In this document: piece after piece, positions 44,446-54,028 of the stretch | Layout: the number at the start of each line of letters is the position of its first letter | Numbering within the stretch: the first letter of the stretch is position 1 | Source: Candidatus Obscuribacter phosphatis | Lineage (GTDB): Bacteria; Cyanobacteriota; Vampirovibrionia; Obscuribacterales; Obscuribacteraceae | Length of the DNA stretch: 64,000 bases | NCBI GenBank assembly: GCA_001899315.1 | Contig: MOYA01000005.1 | Span: 7,424-71,423, forward strand | Reading direction: 5' to 3' | The notes under the pieces: model-generated | The model's database searches: none | The model's input: the letters and a program-made list of their open reading frames with translations, nothing else | Told to the model about the DNA's origin: nothing | Position numbers and translations under genes: made by a program

Positions 44446-45942
44446 ATGTCCTCTGATGGAAAGGCTCAAACAGTAGCGCCCCAAGAAGAAATCAACGAAG
44501 ATTTTCTTGATGAAGGCGGCATAGGCGGCAATACACGCTGGTATACCGACACGGTTACCGGAGCTGAGCTGGCTGACTATGCTCCCGTCAAAGGCTGCAT
44601 GGTTATCCGACCTTACGGCTACGCCCTTTGGGAGAATATCAAAAAAGCCCTCGATGACATGATCAAAGAGACCGGGCACTCCAATGCTTATTTTCCGCTA
44701 TTTATACCTGAGTCTTTTCTAAAAAAAGAGGCAGAGCACGTGGAAGGCTTCGCGCCGGAATGCGCCGTAGTCACCCATGGAGGCGGCAAGAAATTGGAAG
44801 AGCCGCTGATTGTGCGCCCAACCTCTGAAACAATCATCAACTACATGTTTGCCAAATGGGTGCAATCATGGCGCGATCTGCCCTTACTCATCAACCAATG
44901 GGCAAACGTAGTGCGCTGGGAAATGCGCACCCGTCTGTTTTTGAGAACCGCCGAGTTTCTTTGGCAGGAAGGTCATACTGCTCATGCCACCGCTGAAGAA
45001 GCAGAAGATGAAGCGCGCACCATGCTCGAATGTTATCGCAAACTAGCCGAAGATTGGCTGGCCCTGCCGGTTCTCACCGGCGAAAAGACTGAAAGAGAAC
45101 GTTTTGCCGGCGCCGTCCGCACCTACTGCATCGAAGCCATGATGAGAGACGGTAAGGCTCTCCAGGCAGGCACCTCTCATTTCCTCGGACAAAACTTCGC
45201 CAAAGCCTTCGAAATCAAGTTCCAGAGCCAATCCGGACAGCTGGAATTCGCCTGGCAGACCAGCTGGGGTGTTTCCACTCGCCTCATCGGTGCTGTCGTG
45301 CTCGGCCACGGCGACGAAAAAGGACTGATCCTGCCACCACGCATCGCCCCCATTCAGGTGGTTATCGTGCCTATCTATAAGAGCGATGCCGAGAAAGAGA
45401 CTGTACTCAGCAGTGCCCGTTCACTCGAACAAGAACTGGCAAAGGCAGGCATTCGCACCCATCTCGACGACCGCGACAACTACACCCCCGGCTATAAATT
45501 CAATCACTGGGAATTGCGCGGCGTGCCGGTGCGCATCAATATTGGCCCGAAAGATATCAGCAACGGTGTTGTTGAAATTGCCCGCCGTGACGATAAAGAG
45601 AAGATGCGCGGCGTTTCAAGAGAGGGCTTGACCGAAACGATAAGCAACCTGCTTGAGACAGTACAAAAGGCGATCTTCGAGCGGGCGCTCAAGTTTAGAG
45701 AAGAGAACACAGTCAAGGCTCAAACCTATGACGAGCTAAAGTCGATACTGAAAGAGAAGTCGGTTTTTGTCGAAGTCTTTTGGGATGGCAATAGCGAAGA
45801 CGAAGGCAAGATCAAAGATGAATGTAAGGCAACCATAAGATGCTTACCTTTCGCTTTGAATCAGGAGGGCGCCCCCAAAGGCAAGTGTATGTATACCGGC
45901 AGAGAGACAAGCCGCAAGGCTATCTTTGCAAAAGCCTACTAA
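44446..45942 (+). CDS. proS: Prolyl-tRNA synthetase, short (eukaryote/archaeal-like) type
   Basis: Start at 44446 follows GGAG at 44436-44439; an upstream ATG at 44431 would overlap that site. The 498-residue protein charges tRNA-Pro. Class II motifs are clear: CMVIRPYGYALWENI, RPTSETIINYMFAKW, NQWANVVRWEMRTRLFLRT and EFLWQEGHTAH, and ILPPRIAPIQVVIVPI begins the anticodon-binding domain. It lacks the INS editing insertion of E. coli-type ProRS. No T-box leader fits in the 50-bp upstream gap. Confidence 0.95.
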   Translation: MSSDGKAQTVAPQEEINEDFLDEGGIGGNTRWYTDTVTGAELADYAPVKGCMVIRPYGYALWENIKKALDDMIKETGHSNAYFPLFIPESFLKKEAEHVEGFAPECAVVTHGGGKKLEEPLIVRPTSETIINYMFAKWVQSWRDLPLLINQWANVVRWEMRTRLFLRTAEFLWQEGHTAHATAEEAEDEARTMLECYRKLAEDWLALPVLTGEKTERERFAGAVRTYCIEAMMRDGKALQAGTSHFLGQNFAKAFEIKFQSQSGQLEFAWQTSWGVSTRLIGAVVLGHGDEKGLILPPRIAPIQVVIVPIYKSDAEKETVLSSARSLEQELAKAGIRTHLDDRDNYTPGYKFNHWELRGVPVRINIGPKDISNGVVEIARRDDKEKMRGVSREGLTETISNLLETVQKAIFERALKFREENTVKAQTYDELKSILKEKSVFVEVFWDGNSEDEGKIKDECKATIRCLPFALNQEGAPKGKCMYTGRETSRKAIFAKAY

Positions 45943-45968
45943 AGCAGCCGCTTTACAACTTCTTAGCG

Positions 45969-46010
45969 CGAGCCGGGCTATTAGCAAAACTAGCCCGGCT
46001 CGATTTATTA
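45969..46010 (+). terminator. Intrinsic terminator of proS
   Basis: CGAGCCGGGCTA (45969-45980) pairs perfectly with TAGCCCGGCTCG (45991-46002) around a 10-nt loop; ATTTATTA follows. Confidence 0.85.
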
Positions 46011-46227
46011 GTTAGTTCTGAAAACTAAAACTAGTTCTTGGCTAGTAACTTTTCTAGACTGCATAAGTCCTTTTCTTTCTTACACCTAATTTGGTCTAAA
46101 CTCCACGTCAATCTAAGAGCTTCCACGCTCATTAATGCATGCACGACAGCTTAAGCCGCCCCAGCAGGGACGGCGCAGTTTAGCATGGCAGAAATGCTGG
46201 AGAAGACCTATCTCAAAGGGTTCAGCT

Positions 46228-47985
46228 ATGACTGAAACACACCAAGTATTCAACCAGAGCCAGCCTCTTGTTGACTATAACCTGTTTTTGCAAGACCAGG
46301 TGCTGCAGCAACTGATTCAGTTGTACGGCGCCGACTGGGCCAAAGAAAAGCTCACTTCGCTGGGAGCAAAACTGGGCAGCCAAGAAGCCATCGAGTGGGC
46401 CATTCAGGCGAACGACAATGACCCGGTTCTGCGCACCCATGACCGCTTCGGGCATCGCATCGACCAGGTCGACTTCCATCCGGCCTATCACAATCTCATG
46501 CAGACCTCTCTTTCTTACGGTCTGCACAACCTGCCCTGGGTGGAACGCCGTGACGGCGCCCATGTCGCCCGGGCAGCCATGCTCTACATGGCTTTCCAGA
46601 ACGAAGCCGGGCATTGCTGCCCTGTCTCGATGACCTATTCGGTCATACCCGCCCTGCGCAAGCAGCCCGACGTGGCGGCGCGCTGGGAACCGCTCATCCT
46701 CTCCAATGAGTACGATGGTCGCTTCCTGCCCGCTTCCCAAAAGAGGGGCGTCACCTTTGGTATGGGCATGACCGAAAAGCAGGGAGGCTCGGACGTACGC
46801 GCCAATACCACTAGGGCGGTGCCCCAAGCGCAGCCTCACCTTCACCCAGAAAAGACCGGTCCCGGACAAGAATACAAACTGACCGGACACAAATGGTTCT
46901 GCTCGGCACCGATGTCGGATGCCTTTCTGGTTCTTGCCCAGACCGAAAAGGGGGTCTCCTGCTTCCTGGTACCCCGCTTCAAGGAAAACGGCGAAAAGAA
47001 CAGCCTGCGCATTCAAAGACTGAAAAGCAAGCTCGGCAACAAGTCCAACGCCAGTTCCGAGCTGGAATTTGTCGATGCCCAGGGCTTTCTCATCGGAGCC
47101 GAGGGTAAAGGCGTCTCGACCATCATCGAGATGGTCAATCACACGCGCCTCGACTGCATGCTCGGCGCCTCTGCCTTGATGCGCCAAGCCACCATGCAAG
47201 CCATCAACCACGCGCGCCATCGCAGCGCCTTCGGCAAGAAGCTGGTGGACCAACCGCTGATGCTCAACGTTCTGGCCGACCTGGCCCTGGAATCGGAGGC
47301 GGCCATTCGCTTGACCATGCGTGTGGCCAGGGCTTACGACCAACACGAGCAGTCACCCGCCGAAGCACTCTTCAAGCGCATCGGCAGCGCCATCGCCAAA
47401 TACTGGGTATGCAAGCGCGCCCCCATGCATGTGGCGGAAGCTCTGGAATGCCTGGGAGGCAATGGTTATGTCGAAGAGGGTCCGATGCCCCGGCTCTTTC
47501 GCGAAAGCCCCTTGCTGGGCATCTGGGAGGGCTCTGGTAACGTGATCTGCCTGGACGTGCTGAGAGCGGTGGCACAGTCGCCCGAAACTCTCGATGTGAT
47601 CATCAGCGAGCTGAAGCAGATGCAAGGCAAAAACCGCATCTACGATGCTCATCTGGCTCGCCTCGAAAGGTCGATAGCGGCAATCAAAGCCGGCTTTGCC
47701 AAGGCTAAAGCCAAGAGCAAAGACAAGAACAAGAAGGCAACCAAGCAGGAGCAAGCGAACGCTTTTGCCGACGAGGCCGGGGCTCGCCGCTTCGTCGAGA
47801 AGCTGGCTCTGGCGCTGCAAGCCAAGGTCATGCTTGAGCAAGCCGAGCCTTTGCGGGCGAATGCCTTCATCAAGGCCAGACTGGAAAGCGGCGCGCTGGC
47901 TTTCGGCAATCTGGCGGTGAACAAGAGCGGCAGAAGCAGCGCCTCTATGCTGCAAGATATTGTTGAAACCGCCTTTGGCGCCTGA
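46228..47985 (+). CDS. AidB-like acyl-CoA dehydrogenase family protein
   Basis: The ATG at 46228 follows AAAGGG by seven bases. The 585-residue protein has the AidB layout: an N-terminal domain (HPAYHNLMQ), then GMGMTEKQGGSDVRANTT, typical of AidB and the FAD site, and RHRSAFGKKLVDQPLM in the C-terminal helical domain, with ECLGGNGYVEEGPMPRLFRE. E. coli AidB belongs to the adaptive response to alkylation, but many relatives oxidise branched acyl-CoA, so the role here is open. A Lys-rich insert (KAKAKSKDKNKKATKQ) near residue 495 is unusual. The C/G-ending codon bias is strong. Confidence 0.85.
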   Translation: MTETHQVFNQSQPLVDYNLFLQDQVLQQLIQLYGADWAKEKLTSLGAKLGSQEAIEWAIQANDNDPVLRTHDRFGHRIDQVDFHPAYHNLMQTSLSYGLHNLPWVERRDGAHVARAAMLYMAFQNEAGHCCPVSMTYSVIPALRKQPDVAARWEPLILSNEYDGRFLPASQKRGVTFGMGMTEKQGGSDVRANTTRAVPQAQPHLHPEKTGPGQEYKLTGHKWFCSAPMSDAFLVLAQTEKGVSCFLVPRFKENGEKNSLRIQRLKSKLGNKSNASSELEFVDAQGFLIGAEGKGVSTIIEMVNHTRLDCMLGASALMRQATMQAINHARHRSAFGKKLVDQPLMLNVLADLALESEAAIRLTMRVARAYDQHEQSPAEALFKRIGSAIAKYWVCKRAPMHVAEALECLGGNGYVEEGPMPRLFRESPLLGIWEGSGNVICLDVLRAVAQSPETLDVIISELKQMQGKNRIYDAHLARLERSIAAIKAGFAKAKAKSKDKNKKATKQEQANAFADEAGARRFVEKLALALQAKVMLEQAEPLRANAFIKARLESGALAFGNLAVNKSGRSSASMLQDIVETAFGA

Positions 47986-48013
47986 CCTCGCCTAGCCTGA
48001 AACAACCTCAATC

Positions 48014-48057
48014 GAATCAGGGAGAACTAACAAGCTCTCCCTGATTCTTCTTTTTTT
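48014..48057 (+). terminator. Intrinsic terminator of the AidB-like gene
   Basis: GAATCAGGGAGA (48014-48025) pairs perfectly with TCTCCCTGATTC (48036-48047), followed by TTCTTTTTTT. Confidence 0.92.
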
Positions 48058-48232
48058 AGCCGCGCCCACTACTCTTTTTAGTATTTCCAGATCGAGAGCC
48101 ATGACGCAGTTTACAACAGTCCCAAACAAAGAGAAGCAAACAGCTTTAGCAAAAGACTGTGCAAATGCACCTTAAGCGCGAAGCGGAAGAAGGCTATAAA
48201 GCCCTGGTAACCCCTTCAAAAACAGAGCCAAT

Positions 48233-48802
48233 ATGCAAGAAATAAGAAAGCAAAAGTGGAACCCACCTAAAGAGAAAGCAGCACTAGTACACAGCCAGGA
48301 AAGCACACCCTGTCTTCACTGCCTTGAGACCTTATTTAGAGCTGAAGCCAATCGCGACTATAGCGCCGACTGGGCAAAAGCGGTCAAAGAGTGGTTCATT
48401 TACTTTCTTGATTTTCTAATTTATCTGGCAATCTGCCTGGGCACAGGCTTTATTTCACTAGTAACCGGCATTTTCTTCTTTCTCGAAAACTTGTTTCTGG
48501 GCTTTGAGCTAGATAGACAACTGTATGAAAAACAGCAGGCCGAGCTTAAAGGCGACGGCTTGAGCTTGAAAGAGCGCAGCCAGGAAGAAAACAATTACAA
48601 GGCGCTTCTGCTGCAAAGACAAAGAATTCTGGGCGCCATAGCGGACATGGAAAATATACTGGGTCAATATCCTGCGCTCAAAAATAGCGAGCTATTGGCT
48701 CATGCCGAGCAACACCTTGACGATTTACACAAACAAGTCAGAGAGATTGAATACCAACTCTTGAGCCAAGAGCGTAAACTAAACTGCCATAAACATTGCT
48801 GA
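48233..48802 (+). CDS. Membrane protein with C-terminal coiled coil
   Basis: An N-terminal cytoplasmic part has CLHC (residues 27-30). It is followed by one long or two close membrane spans (~55-88, rich in Phe, Leu and Ile) and a C-terminal half of charged heptads (LLLQRQRILGAIADMENIL, then LHKQVREIEYQLLSQERKL) likely to form a coiled coil. It ends CHKHC. No family recognised. Both Cys pairs could bind metal. The hydrolase gene follows 30 nt later. Confidence 0.6.
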   Translation: MQEIRKQKWNPPKEKAALVHSQESTPCLHCLETLFRAEANRDYSADWAKAVKEWFIYFLDFLIYLAICLGTGFISLVTGIFFFLENLFLGFELDRQLYEKQQAELKGDGLSLKERSQEENNYKALLLQRQRILGAIADMENILGQYPALKNSELLAHAEQHLDDLHKQVREIEYQLLSQERKLNCHKHC

Positions 48803-48832
48803 ACTGCTCAATAAAGAAAGGCTGGGAAAAAA

Positions 48833-49660
48833 TTGCGTAGCGCACTATTGGGCGAAAGAGTGACAATACTGTCTCAGTCTTGCGATGGTCTTAGCCAGTA
48901 CAAACTTTGCGGCAACTGGCTAAAAAGCGAGCCAGGGCAAAAACAAGCAGCCATCCTCTTTCTGCACAGCCTAGGCGGCAACAAACAAGAATACAACGGA
49001 CTATTCTTGCGCCTGGCTGGCGAGCTTTGCCAGCGCGGCTACGACTGCTTGCGCTTCGATTTTGCCGGCTGCGGCGAAAGCGAAGGCGAAAGCAAAGTCT
49101 ATACTCCCAGACAGATGCTCAGCGACTCTAGCGCAGCTTTGCGATTCCTGAAAGAAAGAAACCCTGAAAAATCTGTGCACTTAGTCGGATATAGCCTCGG
49201 AGGACTAATTGCCCTCTTGAGCTTGGAGGGCTGCTGCAGCTTGGTGCAGAGCCTCACTTTGCTGCAAGCCCCCTACAATCTCGCTCTAGAGCTAAAGCGA
49301 CGCTATCCGATGGGCTTTGACGGAGTACGAACCTCGATATACATAAACGCCCCAATTTTTAAGATGAGCAAAGAGTTCAAGTCTGAGCTGGAAAGTGGTG
49401 AGCTGGTACCGAGTCAGGCACTGGCAGCCTCACGCCTTAAGAATCTACCAGTCTTGCGTATCGAAGGTGAGAACGACCTGATCGTGCCGGTTGAACGAAA
49501 TAGCCGAGACTGGCAAGTCTTTTTAGCATCACAGCAAGCATCAACCACCCACCATCTTTTGCCCGGAGCCGATCATGGCTTCAGTAAAGACAGTGACGTC
49601 AGTAGAGTCATAGACCTGATCGGCGACTTCTACAAAAAACAAGAAGAGCAATCCGATTGA
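48833..49660 (+). CDS. Alpha/beta hydrolase
   Basis: TTG start with an AAAGG about 10 bases upstream. The fold is clear: oxyanion segment LFLHSLGGNK, strand CLRFDFAGCGESEGE, nucleophile elbow GYSLGG with Ser121, acid in EGENDLIVP and catalytic His in PGADHGFS. The layout resembles serine-aminopeptidase-like/esterase hydrolases of about 275 residues. No signal peptide, so probably cytoplasmic. Substrate unknown. Confidence 0.85.
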   Translation: MRSALLGERVTILSQSCDGLSQYKLCGNWLKSEPGQKQAAILFLHSLGGNKQEYNGLFLRLAGELCQRGYDCLRFDFAGCGESEGESKVYTPRQMLSDSSAALRFLKERNPEKSVHLVGYSLGGLIALLSLEGCCSLVQSLTLLQAPYNLALELKRRYPMGFDGVRTSIYINAPIFKMSKEFKSELESGELVPSQALAASRLKNLPVLRIEGENDLIVPVERNSRDWQVFLASQQASTTHHLLPGADHGFSKDSDVSRVIDLIGDFYKKQEEQSD

Positions 49661-49943
49661 AAAGATGCCAAGCGCTAGCCCGGATGTCCAAGCTGCTAAG
49701 TTACTAAAACTAAATCTTGTTTTTGAACTCAGAAACTAATAGAGACTTGTAATTACTTTGCCGACTCTCTTAGCCTTGTCCCATCTTTTCTTTTTCTTTC
49801 AAAACAAAAAACAGCAAGACCTAAAGACTTCAAGCAACCACCAGCTCTCAAGCCACACATGACAGCCGCAACAAGGCCTGTATAGATTCCCGCCCGAAGA
49901 AAGAAATTTCCTTTCTTTCAGTCAAGATGATAAATTGGCTTTC

Positions 49944-51422
49944 ATGTTGACGAGAAGTCTGAACGGAAAAGAATATCTCTTGGAGTTTGCCGTCCAGCAA
50001 GCAGTGAAAGCCGGCGCTGAATTCGCCGACGTCAGGCTGCTCAATCGACAAAGCGAGTTTATTCAAACCAAAAACCTCAAGCTTGCGGCTCTAACAGGCG
50101 GCGAATCGCAAGGCATCGGCATACGCATCTTGGCTAGAGGAGGCTGGGGATTTGCTGCAACACAAGACTTGTCTGAAAAATCAATCAGACGCTGCGCCCA
50201 AGAAGCCTATGAAATTGCCAAAGCCAGCGGCGGTTGTCGCCATACCCCTATCAAGCTGGTGCCGGAAAAGCCATGGCGAGCCAGCTGGACTTCACCACAT
50301 CTGATCGACCCGTTCACTGTCGACCTTGACGAAAAACTGAGAATCTTGCTCGACAGCGCCAATGGTGTGCTCTCGGTTGCCGGGGTGACTCTTGCCCAAG
50401 GTTTCCTGCACTTCATCAAAGATCATCAGTTTTACGCCAACAGCGAAGGTGCTTTGATTGACCAACTCTCAATCAGGTCTGGTTGCCTCATCGAAGCCAC
50501 CGCGTCAGGTGAAGGAGACCAACAAAGGGCTTCTTATCCGTGCAGCTTCGGACAGTACGAGCAAGCCGGCTTCGAGATGGTGCAGGGCTGGGACTTAGTC
50601 GGCAACGCTGCAAAAACAGGCAGGCTCGCAGTCGACTTGCTCACGGCGCCGCCTTGCCCAAGAGGCAATATCGATACAATCATCGGCTCTTCGCAACTAG
50701 CCTTGCAAATTCACGAGTCTATGGGTCATCCCTCAGAACTAGACCGTGCCCTATTGCAAGAGATCAATTTCGCCGGTGCTTCCTTTCTTACACCCGACAA
50801 ACTGGGCACCCTCAAGTACGGTTCAGACATAGTCAACCTGGTTGCCGATGCCACCGCACCTGGAGCCTTGGGCAGCTTCGGTTTTGATGATGAAGGGGTG
50901 CAAGCGCAATGCATAGACCTGGTTAAGGCTGGCAAGTTTCAAGGCTATCTTAGCTCTAGAGACACAGCCTTGCTGATTGGCTTAAACCGGTCTGGTGGTG
51001 CTATGCGCGCTGAGTCTTGGCATTTTGCGCCCATCATTCGCATGACCAATATTTCGCTAAAGCCAGGACAAGGCAGCCTAGAAGAATTGATCGAAGATAC
51101 CAAAGACGGTCTCTACCTGGAAACCAACCGCTCTTGGTCTATAGACAGCATGCGTTACAACTTCCAGTTTTCCACCGAAGTCGGCTACGAGATCAAGAAC
51201 GGCAAACTCGGACGTATGCTCAAGAATCCCAGTTATAGCGGCATTACGCCCGAATTCTGGAACTCTTGCGATGCCATATGCGGTACCACAGAATATGTGC
51301 ACTGGGGCACACCCAACTGCGGTAAAGGTCAGCCGATGCAGACAATGTGGACCGGTCACGGCGCCAGCCCGGCTCGTTTCCGCAAACTCTCAGTGGGCAT
51401 AGCCCAAAGCGGAGGCAACTGA
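49944..51422 (+). CDS. tldD: TldD-family metalloprotease subunit
   Basis: ATG at 49944 is preferred; a TTG at 49935 adds three residues and neither has a strong ribosome site. TldD carries the zinc site of the TldD/TldE heterodimer, a protease that trims peptides such as microcins and matures peptide-derived products. The ligand motif is HESMGH in SSQLALQIHESMGHPSELD, corresponding to the HExxGH of the family. The following gene overlaps the stop by one base and encodes the TldE partner, so the two are made together. Confidence 0.9.
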   Translation: MLTRSLNGKEYLLEFAVQQAVKAGAEFADVRLLNRQSEFIQTKNLKLAALTGGESQGIGIRILARGGWGFAATQDLSEKSIRRCAQEAYEIAKASGGCRHTPIKLVPEKPWRASWTSPHLIDPFTVDLDEKLRILLDSANGVLSVAGVTLAQGFLHFIKDHQFYANSEGALIDQLSIRSGCLIEATASGEGDQQRASYPCSFGQYEQAGFEMVQGWDLVGNAAKTGRLAVDLLTAPPCPRGNIDTIIGSSQLALQIHESMGHPSELDRALLQEINFAGASFLTPDKLGTLKYGSDIVNLVADATAPGALGSFGFDDEGVQAQCIDLVKAGKFQGYLSSRDTALLIGLNRSGGAMRAESWHFAPIIRMTNISLKPGQGSLEELIEDTKDGLYLETNRSWSIDSMRYNFQFSTEVGYEIKNGKLGRMLKNPSYSGITPEFWNSCDAICGTTEYVHWGTPNCGKGQPMQTMWTGHGASPARFRKLSVGIAQSGGN

Positions 51423-52825
51423 TGCTGACCGAAAGCAAATGTGAAAAGGTCATCGAAGAAGCAGTGGCACTGGCTGAGAAAATGAACAGCCGCAAACGCC
51501 CGATTGCGCTGGAAGCCACGGTCACTTCTGAGAAACGCTCCACATCGCGTTTTGCCGAAAATCTGATGACCCAAAATCAGACCAGCCAAATAGACCAAGT
51601 CTCGCTGCGCCTTCTCGCCGACGGCGAGCAAGTGAGAGTGAGCGGTGAAAAACTGGACCGACGTGGTCTGGAGGAACTGATCGAGCGGGCTCTGGTTTCC
51701 ACTAGTTTGATGAAAAGCGAAGACAAAACCGCAGCAACCTTGCCAAAAGCGCCGAACAAAGGTGAAGGCAAGAAATTGCCGCGCTTCCAGCGCTTTGACG
51801 AGAAAGCCAGCGCTGTTACCGCCGATGACCGCGCGGCTATGGTGCTTAGCGCCATCGAAGTGGCCGCCAGAAAAGGCGCCAATTTAGCCGGTATCGTCTC
51901 GACCAACGACTTAGTCCTTGCCACCGGCAACTCACGCAGACTCTTCCAGTTTGCCAGACAAACCGAGTTGGAATGTTCAGTGACCGCGATGTGCGGCGAC
52001 AGCACGGGCTGGGCGAAAGCCTTCAGCACGCGCTTGGACATCGACATGGCCGCCCTAGCCGATAGAGCTGTGGAAAAGGCCATATCGGGGCGCGCCCCCA
52101 AAGATATCGCCCCAGGCAAATACCCAGTCATACTGGAAGCCTCGGCGGTACTGGATTTGCTCGCTTTTCTCTGGTGGGACTTCAGCGCCACCAGCCATCT
52201 AGACGAGTTATCGGCGCTAAGAGGCAAGCTTGGACAGAAGCTCTTCAGCGAAAAATTCAGCGCCTGCGACGACTATGCTCACAGTGAACAGTACGGCGCC
52301 CCCTTTGACGGCATCGGACTGCCAAGACAAAAGGTAGCCCTAGTCGAAAACGGCATATTCAAAGGCATTGTCACCAGCCGAACCTCGGCGGCAAAGTTGA
52401 GCGAGAAAACCGGTCTAGATTTCGCCGTCACCAACCATGCCCTGCCCGAGCCCAACACCATGGGCGAAATGCCCCAGAACATAGTCGTTGCAGGCGGCGA
52501 CTGTGAGTTGGACGATTTATTGAAAGGCTCAAGCGAATTGGCTAGAGAAGCAATTCTTCTGACGCGAGTCTGGTATGTTCGAGAAGTGGACCCGTCCACC
52601 AAACTGCTTACCGGCATGACCAGAGACGGTACTTTCATTGTGCGCAACGGCGTCATTGCCGAACCGGTGAAAAACTTGCGTTTCAATGTCAGCCTCTTCG
52701 ACCTGTTGAACAGCATCGTCAGTCTCGGTCGCAGCCGACTTACAGCCGGCGAAGAAGGAATTCCTGCCGTGGTGCCGCCCATGCTGGTGCAGTCTTTCAA
52801 CTTCACAGAAATGACACGCTTCTAA
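51422..52825 (+). CDS. pmbA: TldE/PmbA-family subunit
   Basis: The ATG at 51422 shares one base with the TldD stop (TGATG), with GGAGG about six bases upstream, implying translational coupling. The 467-residue protein has the TldE/PmbA domain order: an N-terminal alpha/beta domain, a middle, and a C-terminal beta domain with GAPFDGIGLPRQKVALVENG, TKLLTGMTRDGTFIVRNG and an NLRFN near the end. TldE lacks the zinc ligands and assembles with TldD to form the active enzyme. Confidence 0.9.
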   Translation: MLTESKCEKVIEEAVALAEKMNSRKRPIALEATVTSEKRSTSRFAENLMTQNQTSQIDQVSLRLLADGEQVRVSGEKLDRRGLEELIERALVSTSLMKSEDKTAATLPKAPNKGEGKKLPRFQRFDEKASAVTADDRAAMVLSAIEVAARKGANLAGIVSTNDLVLATGNSRRLFQFARQTELECSVTAMCGDSTGWAKAFSTRLDIDMAALADRAVEKAISGRAPKDIAPGKYPVILEASAVLDLLAFLWWDFSATSHLDELSALRGKLGQKLFSEKFSACDDYAHSEQYGAPFDGIGLPRQKVALVENGIFKGIVTSRTSAAKLSEKTGLDFAVTNHALPEPNTMGEMPQNIVVAGGDCELDDLLKGSSELAREAILLTRVWYVREVDPSTKLLTGMTRDGTFIVRNGVIAEPVKNLRFNVSLFDLLNSIVSLGRSRLTAGEEGIPAVVPPMLVQSFNFTEMTRF

Positions 52826-53021
52826 GTAAGCTTGCTTACCGACTAAGTTTCTGAAAAGCGATGGGCAACCGTCGCTTTTCTGAAGCTTGGCTCGCATACA
52901 ACGATAACAAGAAAAACGGCGACTAGTCACCAAGTTTCCCGCCCAGCTGATACCAAAGGGGTCGGCTTCTGGCGGTTTCTCCAAATCTCTATCAACCTCT
53001 TTAGAAAATGAAGGTGTTACC

Positions 53022-53927
53022 ATGAAATTCCACCCCAACGGGGTCGATATCGTTCTTGGTGCAGGCGGGGCAAAAGGTCCCGGCCATACCGGCGTGCTCA
53101 AAGCCGTCGAAGAACTCGGCATTCCTGTGAAGCGCGTGATTGGTGTCTCGGTTGGTTCGCTGGTGGCGGCTTTGTACGCCAATGGCATGACCCCCGAGCA
53201 AATCTTCCAGGAAATCATCGCCGGTCTCAAGAACCGCAAAGACCCGAATCTGCTCTTCAAGACCCTGACGCCCGCCGACCCGATCAGTCTGGCCGTGGGC
53301 GGTCCCATCGACATCCTGGCGCCGATGCGCGAAATGGTGGCGAGGCTCAACCTCAAACCCAATGATCACCTCAAGGTGGTGAGCTGCGATCTGCTGCGTC
53401 ACGAGCCTTTCGTCTTCGAAGGCGGCGACTATGACCTCGCCCGCGCCTTGACTGCATCTTGCGCACTGCCCACGGTGCTGCGCCCGGTTTGGCATCAAGA
53501 CGGCATGACGCCCCGCCTCTTGGTGGACGGCGCCGTCTATCACTACAACCCGACCGACTTCTGCGATGGCACCGCCATCGTCAGTTCGTTCCGTCCGGTC
53601 ACCGAACCGCCCGGCGAGTTCGAGACTGTTTTCGACCTCTACTTCCACATGCGTGAGATGTACCTGCCCATCGCCGGTCATCGCCGCTATGTCGACCCGA
53701 ACAAACACGTGGTGCTGGAAATCGGACTGCCTGATGTGGCTGGTCTCAACTTCGGCATCAGTGTGGAAAAGGCACGCGCCATGGAAGAGGATGGTTATCG
53801 CACGGCGATGAAGCTGCTCAAGGAAGCCATCGCCCAAGGGCGCATTCCCACCCTCGATGACCTGAATGAGAAGAGTTCCGAAAAGAGCTCCGACTCGGCC
53901 TCCTCCCAAGAAAGCCTGACTAACTAA
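53022..53927 (+). CDS. Patatin-like phospholipase
   Basis: AAGGTG precedes the ATG. The patatin catalytic dyad is complete: glycine-rich oxyanion loop LGAGGAKGPGHTG, GVSVGS with Ser43, and LLVDGAVYHYN with Asp169. Members hydrolyse membrane phospholipids or neutral lipids. No signal or membrane span. The downstream membrane protein with a papain/LRAT-like domain starts 101 nt later, which suggests a lipid-related pair, though a hairpin lies between them. Confidence 0.9.
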   Translation: MKFHPNGVDIVLGAGGAKGPGHTGVLKAVEELGIPVKRVIGVSVGSLVAALYANGMTPEQIFQEIIAGLKNRKDPNLLFKTLTPADPISLAVGGPIDILAPMREMVARLNLKPNDHLKVVSCDLLRHEPFVFEGGDYDLARALTASCALPTVLRPVWHQDGMTPRLLVDGAVYHYNPTDFCDGTAIVSSFRPVTEPPGEFETVFDLYFHMREMYLPIAGHRRYVDPNKHVVLEIGLPDVAGLNFGISVEKARAMEEDGYRTAMKLLKEAIAQGRIPTLDDLNEKSSEKSSDSASSQESLTN

Positions 53928-53941
53928 CCCAAAAACGCTGA

Positions 53942-53987
53942 ACCAGACGGGACGCCGGCTCCTTGAGCAAGCTGCTTCCCGTCTGGT
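53942..53987 (+). terminator. Hairpin after the patatin gene
   Basis: ACCAGACGGGA (53942-53952) pairs perfectly with TCCCGTCTGGT (53977-53987) across a 24-nt loop. CTCGCC follows rather than T, so termination may be partial. Confidence 0.55.
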
Positions 53988-54028
53988 CTCGCCTAATGAT
54001 GTAACCTGATGATGAAAAAGGTCAATCT